Shown piece after piece: positions 35,701-50,000 of a stretch of 64,000 nt of DNA. The translations under genes were made by a program, and so were the position numbers. This DNA comes from Hemerocallis citrina (taxonomy: Eukaryota > Streptophyta > Magnoliopsida > Asparagales > Asphodelaceae). Below the pieces are notes generated by a model. That model was not told the DNA's origin. It saw only the letters and a program-made list of their open reading frames with translations, and did no database searches. How positions within the stretch are numbered: position 1 is the first letter of the stretch; each line of letters opens with the position of its first letter. The stretch covers positions 88,052,910-88,116,909 of the forward strand of contig CM030367.1 in the NCBI GenBank assembly GCA_017893485.1, in the 5' to 3' direction.

Positions 35701-38700
35701 TTTCGTCTTCGGTTAAGGCAAGTAACTTGTACTCAATTTCTTTGTATAATATAAGTCAAATTCCGCTTGTAGTGTAGTTGGGTTCTAGAGACAACTCGTG
35801 TGATGTATGTTTGATGAGTATTGTCTCTATAGTGCTATTTGACCATAATTGGCTCACGACACAAATTTGACATGAAACAACTTAGGTTTTAACCGTTCTT
35901 GATGTGATTATATTTGAGATAATTATGAGAATTTGTGTGTTTGTTTGGATCCATATGATATACTTGTTGTGGACATGCTATATACCCTATTTCATGATGT
36001 TTGGACACTTAGTAGACTCCATAACATGTTTAGCTGTGTTTGGAACGAATTTCGTATGTTGTATGTTGATTTATTGTTAAGAGGAAAATCTGTACTTTGT
36101 CAGCGATCAGTTTTGATTGGCATTTTAGACCATATTAAGGTCAGTATTTGAAAATATTTTGTGAACATGATTTGTAGAGGATTCTGTCTATTTTCCAACC
36201 CTTTCGACGGAACTCAGTTTCGATTTGCGAATTATGTCTATTTTACTACAGAGGTGTATTATATTTCCATATTTCGTTTCTTGATTATTTCGATGACTAA
36301 ACTATTTTGATACTAGTGTTAAGCATATTATTTTGATCTGAAATTTTGCACAGTATTTCTATATCTATTTAGGGATTATCCAGAATTTTGGTGGATTTTA
36401 TTGATGAGTTTTATATACCGTTTCATACTTGTTTATAAAAACTATACTTGCTGGATTTTGCTCGCTGTTCTGTAAAGATTTGTATTTTCACCCTAATTCC
36501 TTTTTCTGTATGAAAAATATTTATGAAATATGAAAGTTAGCTTATTTTGTCTATTTTCATCTCCCTTTGACGGATCTGGATTTCGTTTCACGGTTTGTGA
36601 GATATTACAGTTTTCGTACAGCAGTGTTGGGAATTCCAGATTTGCCAAACTATCGTTTCTTGATGTTTTCTGATTTTTGTTGGCTAAACTAATCTTACTG
36701 AAAAATTATGAAACTTTATATTCTGATACTAGACATATAGGGGAATACCCCAAATTTTTCCTGAATTTATTTGACGTGTTTTGATGCTGTTTTCCTGACT
36801 TTGAATTCGATTTACTGATTTCTGGCTGAACGCATTCTCTAGTTTCAAATCAGTTGAGTTATGTTTTTCTGAAACACTATATGACTTATGTGTATTCACT
36901 GGATTCGGCTGGAAGTCTACTTTCCAGATTCTCTGGCGAATTCAGGTTTCGATATTTGTGATAACGGGAATCGCTATTTTAGTACTGTGCTGTCTTGAAT
37001 TAGGAAGTACCCTATTTTGTTCTGTTGTGTGATTAATTAACATCTGTACATGCTTATCTGTTATTCTGAACTTGTGGATCGACATATCATGCTAGATTTA
37101 CTCTGTTTCGTGCACATACACATCTGTCTGATAATAATTATAAAATGATCAAGCCGGGATTTATGAGAAAGATCTAGTAGTGGGAAAGCATAGAAATGTG
37201 TACTTAGAAGGGGCCCGTATTTCCCATATGATTATCTGTTATGTGTTATTCTGTACCCTGTCTACATTACTTCCTATAGAAAGGTGTAGGGAAGAAGAGA
37301 ACCACTAGGTTCTATCTGTCTGTCTGGATCTGTTATCTGATATCTATCTGAACCCTGAATACACGGTCCTATATGATTCCCTACGAAATCTACAAATGTA
37401 ACAGTTTTGAATGTAGCAACCATGTGATAAAAGGATGGCACATGAAGTGCTACCTAGTTAGTAATTAATATAAAACTTATAAGAATCGAAATCTGACATC
37501 TGTATCTGTATCTGGTATCTGAATCTATTATCTGATTTTCTGATCATCTGATTATCTGAAGGTATCTGTTATCTGTCTGACACTATCATTTGACACCATT
37601 ATTTGACACTATCTGTATATCTGTCTGTATGCTATTTGACTTTTGATACTTGACACATGTTAGTATACCATACTATTTGATTCTGCTATACCATGCTATA
37701 TTTGTTTATGATATTATTTAGATTTGTTAGTTTTCCTTGTACTTGTATCCTGCATTACAAGCGGCCCGTAACTTGTATTGACGGGTACTTGTTTTCTTTT
37801 TCTCTCCTACAATTTATTGATTGCAGATCAGGATGGTCGTTTACCCGATGGCATTGGAGAAATGAAATATTAGTGTTGGACTTCTTTTGCTATTACTATG
37901 TTGCTTTTGAACAATGTATTTGAGTACTTGAATTTTATTTGTATTTGGACAATGTGACCCAGGATATTAACTTGTTCGGATCTATTTATTTGAGACTATT
38001 ATATTATGGATTTCAATTAATTTCTGTTGGCACTTTGTTTTGTTTTGAGATATATATGTCTGTGTGAAGATGATTCTTTTGGCTTCCGACTCTGATTATT
38101 CTGAGATTTGTTGTAAAGATTCTGAACAGCTTATGGATGATGCAAATCATTTGCTGAGTTGAGTCGCGTATCCGTATTCCGTATTCTTCTTGGGAAGCGG
38201 GGCGTGACAGCTATAAGAACTAATTTCCAATTGCATATCATGTAAAGGACAACTTATACCAATAATATCATGTAAGAGTTAAAAACATAATTCTGCATGT
38301 CATTACCTGGAAGGGGCCAAAAATTTCCTTTGTTACAAGGTCGAAATTGTTGTCCTTGATAATCTCATCAATGGGAATAAAAACAGCTGTTGGCTTCATA
38401 GCACCATAGATTTTTGGGATAGAATGGTTCACCAACTGTTCCCCACCAAAGAGCAGGTTCGATCCTGGAATTTGAAGCAGCTTGCTAACATGTTCAATCA
38501 TACTTTCTGTTGTAACCTGTGGAGCTAGAAAGTTGTAAGATAATAAAACCGCATAGCTCCATTATAAAGCATATCGTCTTTGTAATAGTTATACCTTGCT
38601 CTGATACCAAGGTATGAGTCAGACTTGGAGAAACAAGAAAAAAGATTGCACTAATTGAAAGAAAGAACAAGCTAAGGTACAATATATACAGTAGATTCCA

Positions 38701-41031
38701 GTACACCCCTCTACCAATTTACTAATATGAGACAAACCTAAAACAGTATAATACAATATAAGAAACAGACTACATACTTTAATACCCATAAGAGATTTAG
38801 TCAACCACTACGAGACACATGTATCATAAATTCTAGTGGTCTAGGAGCAATTCCCATCAGAATCTAGATGCAGTTATCTAATACTTATTTAGGAGCAATT
38901 CCCATCAGAATCTAGATGCAGTTATATAATACTTATTTAATCAAACCACATCAAAGGCTAAATTTCTAGAAAAAGAAATATCCATAAACTGTACTAATTT
39001 TGACATTTCTTAAAGTTTGATTTTACTGTGCTAACAACAAGCAATGAGATACAAATGCTATTGAATTATGTTATTAAATTCCTTCAAATTTCACATGAGG
39101 CCCACATGCACATACACAGAGAAGGAGAGGCTTCATAGGATTTGAGGGTAGAGAGTCTGAAGGTATTATGTATAACAGGACATCTAAAATCATGACAATT
39201 AATAATAAGTCCAGACAAAGTGCAACCATATTGTGTCTACGCTTTCACATTATGAATCATGAAAGGAGCAACAGATGAAACATAGAAAAAGATGCAAATA
39301 TAATATATTCCCTGCACACTGCGCACAAAATGTATCTGGAAATGTAAAAAAATTTGATTATCAGAACAAAGGAAAGCTTCAAAAAGACTACCAGAATGCA
39401 TGCAATGGGGGAATACTGAAGACTCAGACAGATTAACACCATGAATAACAAAAGAAATGATGTGATTGCACAGCCATAAAACATAGAATTAATTGAAATT
39501 TTAAAAAGGAATCACTTGGTTTTACTAAAAATTTCTACAAATAATATCATTCTTAGATGAGGACAACTTGGTTATAATCTGAATGGCATTGGTAGTCGAG
39601 CATGGATAGCAGAATTCAAGGATCTTTTAGTTCATCGGCTTGAAAATTGAATCAAGTACAAATGAGAGGAACACTAATATTCTCGCATGGGCATATGATA
39701 TTTCACATAGCTAAGGGACACTGGATCTCCTCAAGATAAAAGGGTGCTATCCAGCAACACACACACACACACACGCACACACAGGTGGTCATGGGCACTC
39801 CAAAATGGATCGTGTGACTGACTCTCTGTGGAAAAGGTATCAGACATACCCGACAAGCAAAACTTGTGTCCTTGTCAAAAGTTGACATGGAGTGGCATGT
39901 CAGCCCCGTGTCTGTTACATTAACCTTAGTTATAGTTTCATCCTTGTCGGGAGAGTAAGAAATTTAAGGCAAAAGAGAATGTAGTGAATAAAAAAAGGGA
40001 AAGGTTAACATGATTATTATATATTAATCCAAACCACCAAACTTGTATATAGCATGTGTTAATTAACTTCTATACTTGTAGATGTCAACTTGAAGAGGTC
40101 CCTCTTCTTTGTTATCTAAAATGAGAAGAGGAATCTGTGGACAAGAAAAGGCTTACCATAATACTAAATGACAGAAGACTGAAGAAAAGAGCCCAAGAAA
40201 GGCCTTGGCATCCTTCACCTTCTCATATGATGGTTAAATGTAGAAGGAGATTGCTAAATGGAATTGGCTTCAAACAAATTCATCATTGAAACTTTTTGGT
40301 AAGATTCACAAATGACTTCTGAGCTTAAGTTACCTTATTCAATTTAAGGATCTATATCGACTCCTTAGAAATATTGTGCAAATTTGTTGCTAGTTAGCAT
40401 AGTATGATAACAGATAAAGGTCGAGGTATAAACTGTTTGACAGTTAATAATAAATTGAAATTTTATAGACCAATCTCAACAATGACTTCAGTTTTGATGC
40501 CTTCATATTATGAAAGGTAAACAGAGTTATTCTATCTCAAAAATATGTGTGCTTTTTGTATCGTATTTGGAAAGCCACTTAAGAACATGTTATTAACTTA
40601 CAGTAAGAACAGGGCCTATGGTTAGATCTTCCAGTTTCCTTCTTTCTGCTAGACCTTTCATTTTAGAAATGAGACCACTTGAAGCCCAATTCTGCATCAA
40701 AAGGTTAAAATATATATAGAATGTAATATATATATACTAGTATCATACACGTGCACACGTGCACGTGGAAAAAATTGAAGGATAATGAAAAGGGTAAAAA
40801 GAAAATAATTTCCAAACCGATCCACTTTCGAAAATATTTACAAAACAGGTCCACTTTCGAAAATATTTACCCAAGTTAGTCCATAAGTAAAAAGAAAATA
40901 ATCTTCAAACTGATCCACTTTCGAAAATATTTACCAAACAGGTCCACTTTCGAAAATATTTACCAAAGTAACCCAACCCGTGCATTGCACGGGTTGGGTT
41001 ACTGACTAAGGGGTTCTCCCATTATAGTATT

Positions 41032-41075
<44 letters not shown>

Positions 41076-44000
41076 GTTGTGCATATGAACTTTAGCATGC
41101 AACACTATATGAAAGTAATGTGGATTTGGCACAAAATTCAAATGTTTCACAATTTTAATGTTTCTTATGCCATTCATATATTCCAACCGCAATTTCCAAA
41201 TAAGCATTCTATAAGGGCGAGGAAAAATTATATGCAAAAACTTATCATGAATGCATTCACTCTTTACCATCAACCTAGCCCTAACTGCAATGCAATAATT
41301 AATGGATGCAATAGTGGTGGCTGTTATTACACTTGTATGTGTCTGGTTGTAGCTACAATTGTAGTTGCAGGTAGAACAATGAGAAGATGGTGGGTGATAA
41401 TGCATTAATTTAAAAAGTTGCAGTATAGGTAGAACCACAGAGACACCCCAAGGCGGCTCAGTTTAGGCCATATATGGTCGCTGCCCATTTGGAAATAGAA
41501 GAACTAAATATAAACAAGCTAGAGAACTTCCTACTCTCCTCGTGACTGCCGTCACCGCCTTTCACTGTTGTTTGTGGCCATTCAATGCTGTTGCCGCTTC
41601 AATCCCTATGACAGAGCAAGGGAGGGAGAAGGTGGGAATGTTAGCGTTACGAAATTTTGTTAAGTACCAGGTCAGATCCGACCCACTTCACTCAGCAACT
41701 TAAAAATCCCATCATCTCCCTCCCACCTCTCTTGCTGTCTCTTTCTCATGCAGGGGTTGATGCAAAAACAGCAACAACTGGCAAAAGTAGAGAGCACCAC
41801 ATGTCTACAAGAAGTAATAGCAGCAGCTATTTCCATGGGTTTTGCCTTGGTATCGTGTTCATACTGTTGTATTGAATGTCCTGGTCGATTGCTTTGAGTT
41901 CTCTTTTCCTGTTGTTGCCGCTGGATTCGGTGTGGGGGCGATCAGATGAATTTGTGGATTCGCGAGAACTCGAATGGGTCAAATCTAACCTCTTCCGCTG
42001 TTGTTAGGCTGGCTCCTTGGTGCTGCCGCTGACCTGCACAAAATACGAAACACCGGGATGGATCCCGGCGACGCACCCTCCGACGCTCTTGTCAACACTC
42101 AGAAAAAGAATATCAAAAGAAGCTTTAGGTAGGCAAAGAGTGATCACCTTGTAACGGTAGGAGGTAGGGGGTTTTTATAGTCGCCGTGGGGATTTGCTTC
42201 GGGATAAGAACGAATCCCTACTCTCCGATGTGGCTGGATAGAAGTGGTTAGGACCACCTCCTAAGGATAAGGACGGATCAAGATTTCTCCCTATCTTCTT
42301 GAACTGTCTCTTAACGGGTTGGGACCCGTACCCGTCTAAGTAGATCCGTTTATGGGTTTTGGGCCCAAGAGAAGAGACTCAGTTCCCATTTCGGACCCGT
42401 CCGCAGATGAAATTACCGTTTTGCCCCGGTGAACTTTAAGATTCGTGCCCAATTTGAACGATTCAGATTTAACCCCATTTTTAGCCATATCACAAGCCCC
42501 CCACTCCCAAAGACTGTGTTACAGCCTTTGGGAAGTAATTTTGTTGTTTCAATGGCGTATAGGGCTTTATCGGAGTTCTTAAAGGGGGTTCGAATCTTGT
42601 TTGAGGGATAACGGTGCTTTTCTGAGCTGATAACACGCCCAAAATTGTTCCTAGGCTCTTCTGAATTTTTGGTGATTTTCCTCGACTTTTACATTATTTT
42701 TCGATTCATTTATCCAATTTTGCAAATCGATGATTTATTTTTCGACAGCACTAATTAATTATACTAACTGATAATTATTCACCCGAGGGCTCAAAAATAT
42801 TTTCCCGAATTTATAGTTATTTTTTAGAATTTTTAATTAATTTTCCTGAATTTTTAATCATTTTTTTGCAATTTTTAAATATATAATCCGAATTAATAAA
42901 AAAAAAATAGATTTAATCACCGTATTAATGATGTGGACGAATCTGGGTCGTCCATCGCTCGCTGGCACGAATTTCTGGAGGATCAGAGGGTGGATCAACA
43001 CTTGGGGGACGTTGCTGAATCTGGGGCTTTTATCAATCATTGGCGAGCATTTCTGGGTGATCAAACGGTTAGGAGAAGAGAGACATTCCCTGTTTTCAGT
43101 TCGGAAACACGTCTGTGCGGCGAATTGGGCGAACGAGGCGTCAAACGTGGCGAACGGTGCATCGAACGTGGCGAACGGTTTGTCGAGCTTGGCGAACGAC
43201 AGGCAAGCGTTGAATGGTCGACGAGTTTTTGCCCATTTTCAGCTCGGAAACACGTCTGTTCGACATCTGCGGCGAACTTGGCGAACGAAGTGCTGATCTT
43301 GGCGAACGAAATGTTGAGCTTGAAAGAGCGTTGACTGGTCAACGCAATTTTGGCTATTTTCAGCTCGGAAACACGTCTGTTCGACTTCTGCGTCGAGCTT
43401 GGCGAACGAAGTGTTGATCTTGGCGAACGAAATGTCGAGCTTGGAAGAGCGTTGACTAGTCAACGCAATTTTGGCTATTTTTAGCTCGGAAACACGTCTG
43501 CTCGACTTCTGCAGCGAGCTAGGCGAACGAAATGTTGAGCCAGGTAAAGCGTTGACTGGTCAACGACATTTAAGTTGCTTCGAGTTGCTTCCCTTTTGTC
43601 ATTTTGCATCTGACTGCTTAGAATTCCGCGCTTTTTGGGCTTCGTAAGAGCCCATTAAGCTTTCCAGCCCAAACCCACTAAGTTTCACCATAAATCTCCA
43701 CCCCCTTCCCTTTTTACCTCACTTTTCATTTTCACCTCATCTGAGATTTCTTTCTCTTCAGCTCTTTGAGCAGAGTCTCCGGTGATCTTTTCCGTTCTCC
43801 GGCGTACTTTCCGACCGTGGTTGTCAACTCACAGGTAATTTATTTTAATTTTAAAGGATGTTTAGGGTGTCTTCCGGCGAAGAGGCCTCCTCGGGTCAGC
43901 CCGGCGTAGCCCCCCTATCCACTGCTTCTAAGATCGACAAGGGGAAGGGCATCGTGGTCCTGTCCTCTCCGGAAGTCAAAGCGGTCGTAAAAGAGGATCT

Positions 44001-47000
44001 TGTTGTCGGAGAGGACAGCGGAGAGGTGGCTTTTTCTTCGTCGGTGGTGGAGACCATAGTGCAGAGAGATTGGAGGATGGGCGAGTTCGGAAGGCATTCG
44101 ATCGCCGTGTCAACCCTTGGGGGAATCCGACAGTATGGCGCTGACGAGCTAAGGCGTGCGGAGCACGGCATGGCACAGTTTTACGAGAACGCGCCAAGGG
44201 AACGCACGGAGGCGAACGAAATTGTCGGCGTTCTAAAAGAGTCGGACCTGCGAATCATCCGGATGTGCTTCATGATCCCTCCAGAGTTTGATCTCATCGC
44301 CCCTGGCCCAAGGGTCCGGTCTTGCTCTTCGCTTCCCTCCGACATGTGCGTGTTTCCCTTCGACGCCTTCCACGTTGGGCTCCGCCTTCCTCTCCACCAC
44401 TTCGTAAGGGCGGTGATGCATTGGTATGGGGTATGTCCAATACAGCTCATGCCGAACATTTGGAGGCACGTCACGGGGTTCGTCCTCCATTGCCAGGCCG
44501 CAAGGATCGAGCCTAGGCTCAACGTGCTTCGCCGGCTATACAAGATCCACCAAAAGACACGAACGGAGTATCGCTTTTACCTGAATGCCCGGAAGGGCGT
44601 TAAATTGGTCGACAATCCCGACTCTGTAAAGTGCTGGAGTAGAGAGATAAGTATTTTCTCGTTCGGGGTAAGAAGCCGTGAGACATTCCCACGATGTGGA
44701 GGGAAGATGTGCCGAAGAGGGCAAAGATGGAGCCGACCTTGAGCCCTGAGGACGAAATGGTCGGCATCCTCTTGGATCGACCTACGATGCACTGGAAGGA
44801 TATCTCCGAGGAGAGTCTCTTTGGGAGAGGCCTTAGTCAGATAAACCCTAGTACGAGCTCTTTACGTCGATCGCACTTCTGAACATTTCAATAGTATCAA
44901 AATTCTTAATCCTGTTTTTGCTATCATTCACTGCAGGGTTCGTAGGTATGGACTTCGAAGATATCATGAACAGGCGTTCGGCTCTGAGCGGCAAGCGGGT
45001 TGAAGAGAAGAAGAGAAAATGTGTCGTCGTCCGACCGACATCGTCAAATGCAATTAGAAGCGAGAGCGTCGTCGCTCCCGTTGTCGACTTGGAGGCTGTG
45101 CCTACCCCAGTTGTTCGGCCGGCGAAAGAACTTGATCTTTCGGCCACACTTGCTCTTCAGGCTCCACCCTGCACAGAGGTGGCCGAGGTAATGCTGACGG
45201 ACGAGCTAAAGAGGATCTTCATACCGGATTGGCAAATCCTAAGGCACGACGATTTCCTCAGAGACTCGACGAGCTGCATGGACGTCATTCGCAACTTGGC
45301 CATGCCTAAGGATAAGGCGTCGATGGAGCACGGGGCTATGGGCGACTCTGCCTTAGAGATCGCGAAGGCGCAGATGATGGTAAGCTCTGGACGTGAAGTT
45401 ATTCGCTCGACTCTTGTTCTCCTTCCTTACACTACTTGTTTTATCGCAGGTAATCTGTCACATTAGCAACTTGATGAGGCGAGTGGCAAAGCAGAAGAAA
45501 GAGCTGAAGGCTCTGCAGGATCGGGAGAGAATCGAGCGGTCGAAGGCTAAAAGGGAGCTAGAGGCGGCCGCGCTTTCGGCGGAGACGCAAGCCGCCCAGA
45601 TCAAACTCCTGAAAGAGGCATTTGCGAAGACAAAGGAGTCCGCCGCTCAGGAGGAGGAGGCGACTCGGGAGAGGGCCGCCGAGCGAGAGAAGGCTGCATT
45701 CGCGAGGGACGTAGCCGTACGGGAGGCCGAGGCCGCGGCAGAGAAGAAGGCTATCAGCTACCTGGAGAAGAATATGTGAAAGGCCTATGCCAAGGACCTG
45801 AATGATGTCGGCGAACGCCTCCCCGGTTTCAATCGGTCGGGGTACTACTTGTTTCCCGACGATGAGGGGGAGGAGACTGAGATTGAGGGAGGCGAAGAGG
45901 GTGACGGCAAGCAAACCGTAGTGACGGAACCCCCACTGGCGATGGCACCAGCGTCGAGGACAGCTGAGGGGAGCGACCACGAATTGGCACTCCTGGCGGA
46001 TCCATCCGCCGAGGTGGATCCTCAACTTAGTTTCTTCATATTTTAGTCGTAAATTTTCGCCTAGGATCTTTTATAGTGATACTTAATAGCGGACTGGCCA
46101 CTGCTTTTTGTAAGTGTGGTTTTTAATGAAAATCGACTAAGTGTTGAGCTTGAGTTATGTTTCGCATGTGAGCTCTCTATAGGAGCTTCTTAAACTTAAT
46201 ATCATTATGTCCCTGCCTTTTCAGATTGCCGAAGCGTATCAAATGGTCGAAGCATCTCAGATGGTCGAAGTGGCCGAAGTATTTCGCCTCCGGTCGAATC
46301 TAGGAGTTGCTAGGTTGGCCCTCACTCGAAATCGAGAGAGGCTTTTCAGGACTGAATCGGGGCTAGACCATTTTAAGATGATGTTGGCCCGTCGCACCTC
46401 TGAGCTGAAACGGCTAAAGGAGAAGGCTCGCGAAGTACCCCCTGAAGGGGAGGAGACGAGTTCCTCGATGGTCTTCAACCAAGGCTTGAGACTCAAGTTC
46501 CTTCGTCAGTCGTTGTTCGAAATCAGGGCTGAGAGAGATGGGCAGAAGAATGTGGTACTCGAGAAGAGCTTGGAGGCGGCGCAACTTTGGAGGACCATCA
46601 TCGAGGCTTCTTGTGTGGGTAGCTCGAGTCGGATGTCTCGCCTGAAGATCAGGGTAATGGATGACTCGCTGAAGAAACGAGTCATTGAGTTAGAGTCGGC
46701 TACGACGTCTTTCGGAGGGGAGCAACGTCAGGAGCACTTCCTGCCCCCGAGGGGAGTACGCACATGAAAGGTCGTTCCACGAGTTGGCGCTACGTTCGCC
46801 CCCCGTCTCTAGGTGCCCTAGGGACGCACAGAGCGGAGTGGCTGGCTTATCCAGCAAAGCATCTGTCGGGGCAACGCTTAGGCTCTTAGGTGTCGGAGAC
46901 GCAACTCAGCTCGTCGGTTTGGAGACCTCTACAGATGTACGGTCGCAGCAACACGGTGTTCGCCGGCCTCGTTTGTCACTTAAGAGAAGCATTCCACTCC

Positions 47001-50000
47001 CTATGAGGGGTTAAAGCAGATCTCTGTTTTTGTACTTTGTTTCCCCAGTTTTGTATCTCGATGTAACGATTAGTTGTTGGTCTGTAGTTAGACGACTTGT
47101 ACCTCAAACTTTAATGAAATAGTACTCATTTCTTGAACTTGTGTGTTTTGCTAGCGTTTGCGAGTGTCAACAGTTGTAGGAGCGATTCCGAATGGTGAGC
47201 CACTTTGTACTCACTCGTTCGCAAATAGCAAAAGCTGCGTCAAACCAAGTGTTGGACTCCGAACTTGTCGTTCAGAGATTATCAATAGCTGTGGGAGCAA
47301 TTCCGAATGGTGAACCACTTCGTACTCGCTTAAAAGCAAGTAGTTGAAGCGGAATCGAACCAAGTGTTGGACTCCGAGCGTGTCGTTTGAAGAATATCAG
47401 CAGCTGTGGGAGCAATTCCGAATAGTGAACCACTTCGTACTCGCTTAAAAGCAAGTAGTTGAAGCGGAATCGAACCAAGTGTAAGACTCCGAGCGTGCTG
47501 TTTTAATGTTTTTTTTGTAAGCGTCAAAGTAGTACAATTAAAATACTCAAAATAGAGAACTTGCAGGGGTAGGTTGCGTTTATTGAAAATAATTAGGCGG
47601 CCGCTTCTAAGTTGTGAGCCGCCCTTACACTTTGATAAGGAAAATACAAAAAAAACTTTGACATGTTTTATGGAGCGCTCTTGAGGAAGTTGCTTGGAGC
47701 GGTGTTCAGACACCCTCTTGGTACTTCATCAAATGTTCCGCGTTCCATATCCTCGGTATTCTCCTGCCCCTCGGATCTTCAAGTTGATACGAGTCTGGGC
47801 GAATAACTCTGGAGACCCTATACGAACCTTCCCAATTGGGCACTAGCTTGCCCTTTTTGCTCGGAATGGAGATCGACAGCTTCCGGAGAATTAGGTCCCC
47901 CTCTTTAAGATTAGTTGGTCGGACTTATTTGTTGTAGGACTAAGTGATCCTATGTCGGTACGTCGCCTGTCGGATGGAAGATGGAAGCTCTTTTGCGGAT
48001 CTCGTCGATGAGATCCAGACTGTTGCGAAGCTGGTTCGCATTCTGTTTTTCACTGTAGGCTATCAGTCGGGGTGAAGGCAGGCCCACCTCTGAGGAGATG
48101 ATGGCTTCGAAACCGTATGTGAGATTGAAGGGGCTCCCCTATCGGAGTTCTCTTGGTGGTACGATAGTTCCAAAGCACACTGGAAAGTTGTTCGACCCAC
48201 AACCCCTTGGTAGATTTATCGAGCCTCTTCTTTAGGCCGGAGAGTATTTGTCGATTAGCATTCTCCGCTTGGCCATTGGATTGAGGGTGGGCTATCGAGG
48301 AGAACCGCTGCTGGATGCCGAGGTTGGCGCAGAAGTTGCAAAATGTTGCTCCCGCGAATTGAGTCCCGTTGTCGGTCACGAGGATACGAGGTACACCGAA
48401 CCGACAAACAATGTTCTTTCAAAAGAACTTCTGGACCTTGTGCTCAGTAATCGTTGCAAGGGGATCGGCCTCGATCCACTTGGAGAAGTAGTCTATCGCC
48501 ACGACCAGGAACTTCAGCTGGCACGGCACTGGAAGGACGGTCCGAGCAAGTCCATCCCCCACATTGCAAAAGGGATTGGACTTGCCAAGGAGGAGAGTTG
48601 GACTTGCGGTAGGTGACGGATTGGAGAGAATCTCTGGCAGGAGTCGCATTGGCGAACGTACTCTTCGGAGTCACTAAGGAGTGTGGGCCATAAGTGGCCG
48701 TAATTTAAGAGTTTACGGGAGAGGGATCTCGCTCCTAAGTGCACGCCACACATACCGTCATGAGCCTCTTTCAGGGCATAGTGCGCTTCCTCGGGGGAGA
48801 GACACCTCAGTTAGGGTCGGTCGTCAATCTGAGTGTAGGAGCGTTTGTACATGACTCCATCAAGAAGTGTGTACCGCTCGGCCCTGGTCCTGATCCTTCT
48901 CGCCCCTTTCGGGTCTTCTGGAAGAACTCCATCCCTAAGGTACTCGAGTAGGGGCTTCATCCAATTCTCTCCAACTGTGAGGGGCATAGCCTCCATTGGC
49001 TCTAAGCTGTCTTTCTCAATACTTGGTCTCAGGAGGACCTCTATCAGTACGGTTCGCTCCAAACCCTGGAGGGAGGAGGCGAGCCTTGAGAGAGCATCCG
49101 CCTATGCGTTTTCCTTTCGAGGGACCCGCTGAAGTCGAGCATCTTCAAACAAGGCCAGTAGCCCCTTTACCTTCGCCAAGTACTTGGCCATGTGCTCATC
49201 CCTTGCTTCGTACTCCCCGGACACCTGATTCATGACCAGCTGCGAATCACTGAAGACCTGGATACGCTTGGCCCCTACTTTGCGGGCCATGCAGAGTCCC
49301 GCTATGAGGGCCTCGTACTCGGCCTTGTTGTTCGATGCAAGGAAGTTTAAGCGGAGGGAGTATTGCAGGACGAAAGCGTCTGGGCCGGTCAAGATGACGC
49401 TAGCCCCACTTCCGTCGGCACACGAGGATCCATCAACATAAACGGTCCAGACCAGGGGTTCAGCAGCCAACTCGCAGGGGTCAAGAATAGTGCTCTCCAC
49501 AATGAATTCCACTAAGGCTTAGGCCTTAATAGCAGTTCTTGGTTGGTAGCTGATGTCATATTGGCTCAGCTATATGGACCATTTCATCAATCGTCCCAAT
49601 GTCTCGGGCTTGTGAAGAACTTGCTTCAGCGGCTGGTTGATAAGAACGACCACCGAATGAGACTGGAAGTGGGGGCAGAGCTTTCGGGCCGCCATAACCA
49701 AGGCAAGAGCCATCTTCTCTAGCTTCGGGTAACGAAGTTCAGCGTCCGGAGGACCTTACTCACGTAGTAGATGGGCCTCTGCATCCTGTCTTCTTCTCTT
49801 ACCAAGACAGCGCTGAGGGTCTAATCCGAAGCGGCGAGGTATAGGTAGAGGACCTCCCCGGGCCTTGGTTTGCTCAAGAGTGGGGGGTTGGCTAAGTACG
49901 CCTTGAGCTGGTCGAAGAACTCTTGTTGCGCTTGCCCCCATTCAAAGTCTTTAGCCCCCCTGAGGGCCTTGAAGAACGGGAGGCACTTCTCCCCGGATTT

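Larger units (their letters stand above)
34857..38209 (+). mobile_element. Solo LTR A (3.35 kb), antisense to ALDH12A1
   Basis: Starts TGTAACCCCTATTTTTCG and ends GCGGGGCGTGACA, with a perfect TSD GCTAT (34852-34856, 38210-38214). One TATA box (35278-35285) is followed by a C-rich leader, a normal U3-R layout. No PBS, coding region or second LTR, so it is a solo LTR. The inverted end matches LTRs B and C. It ends 97 bp from the donor of the 38307-38516 exon. Confidence 0.8.
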
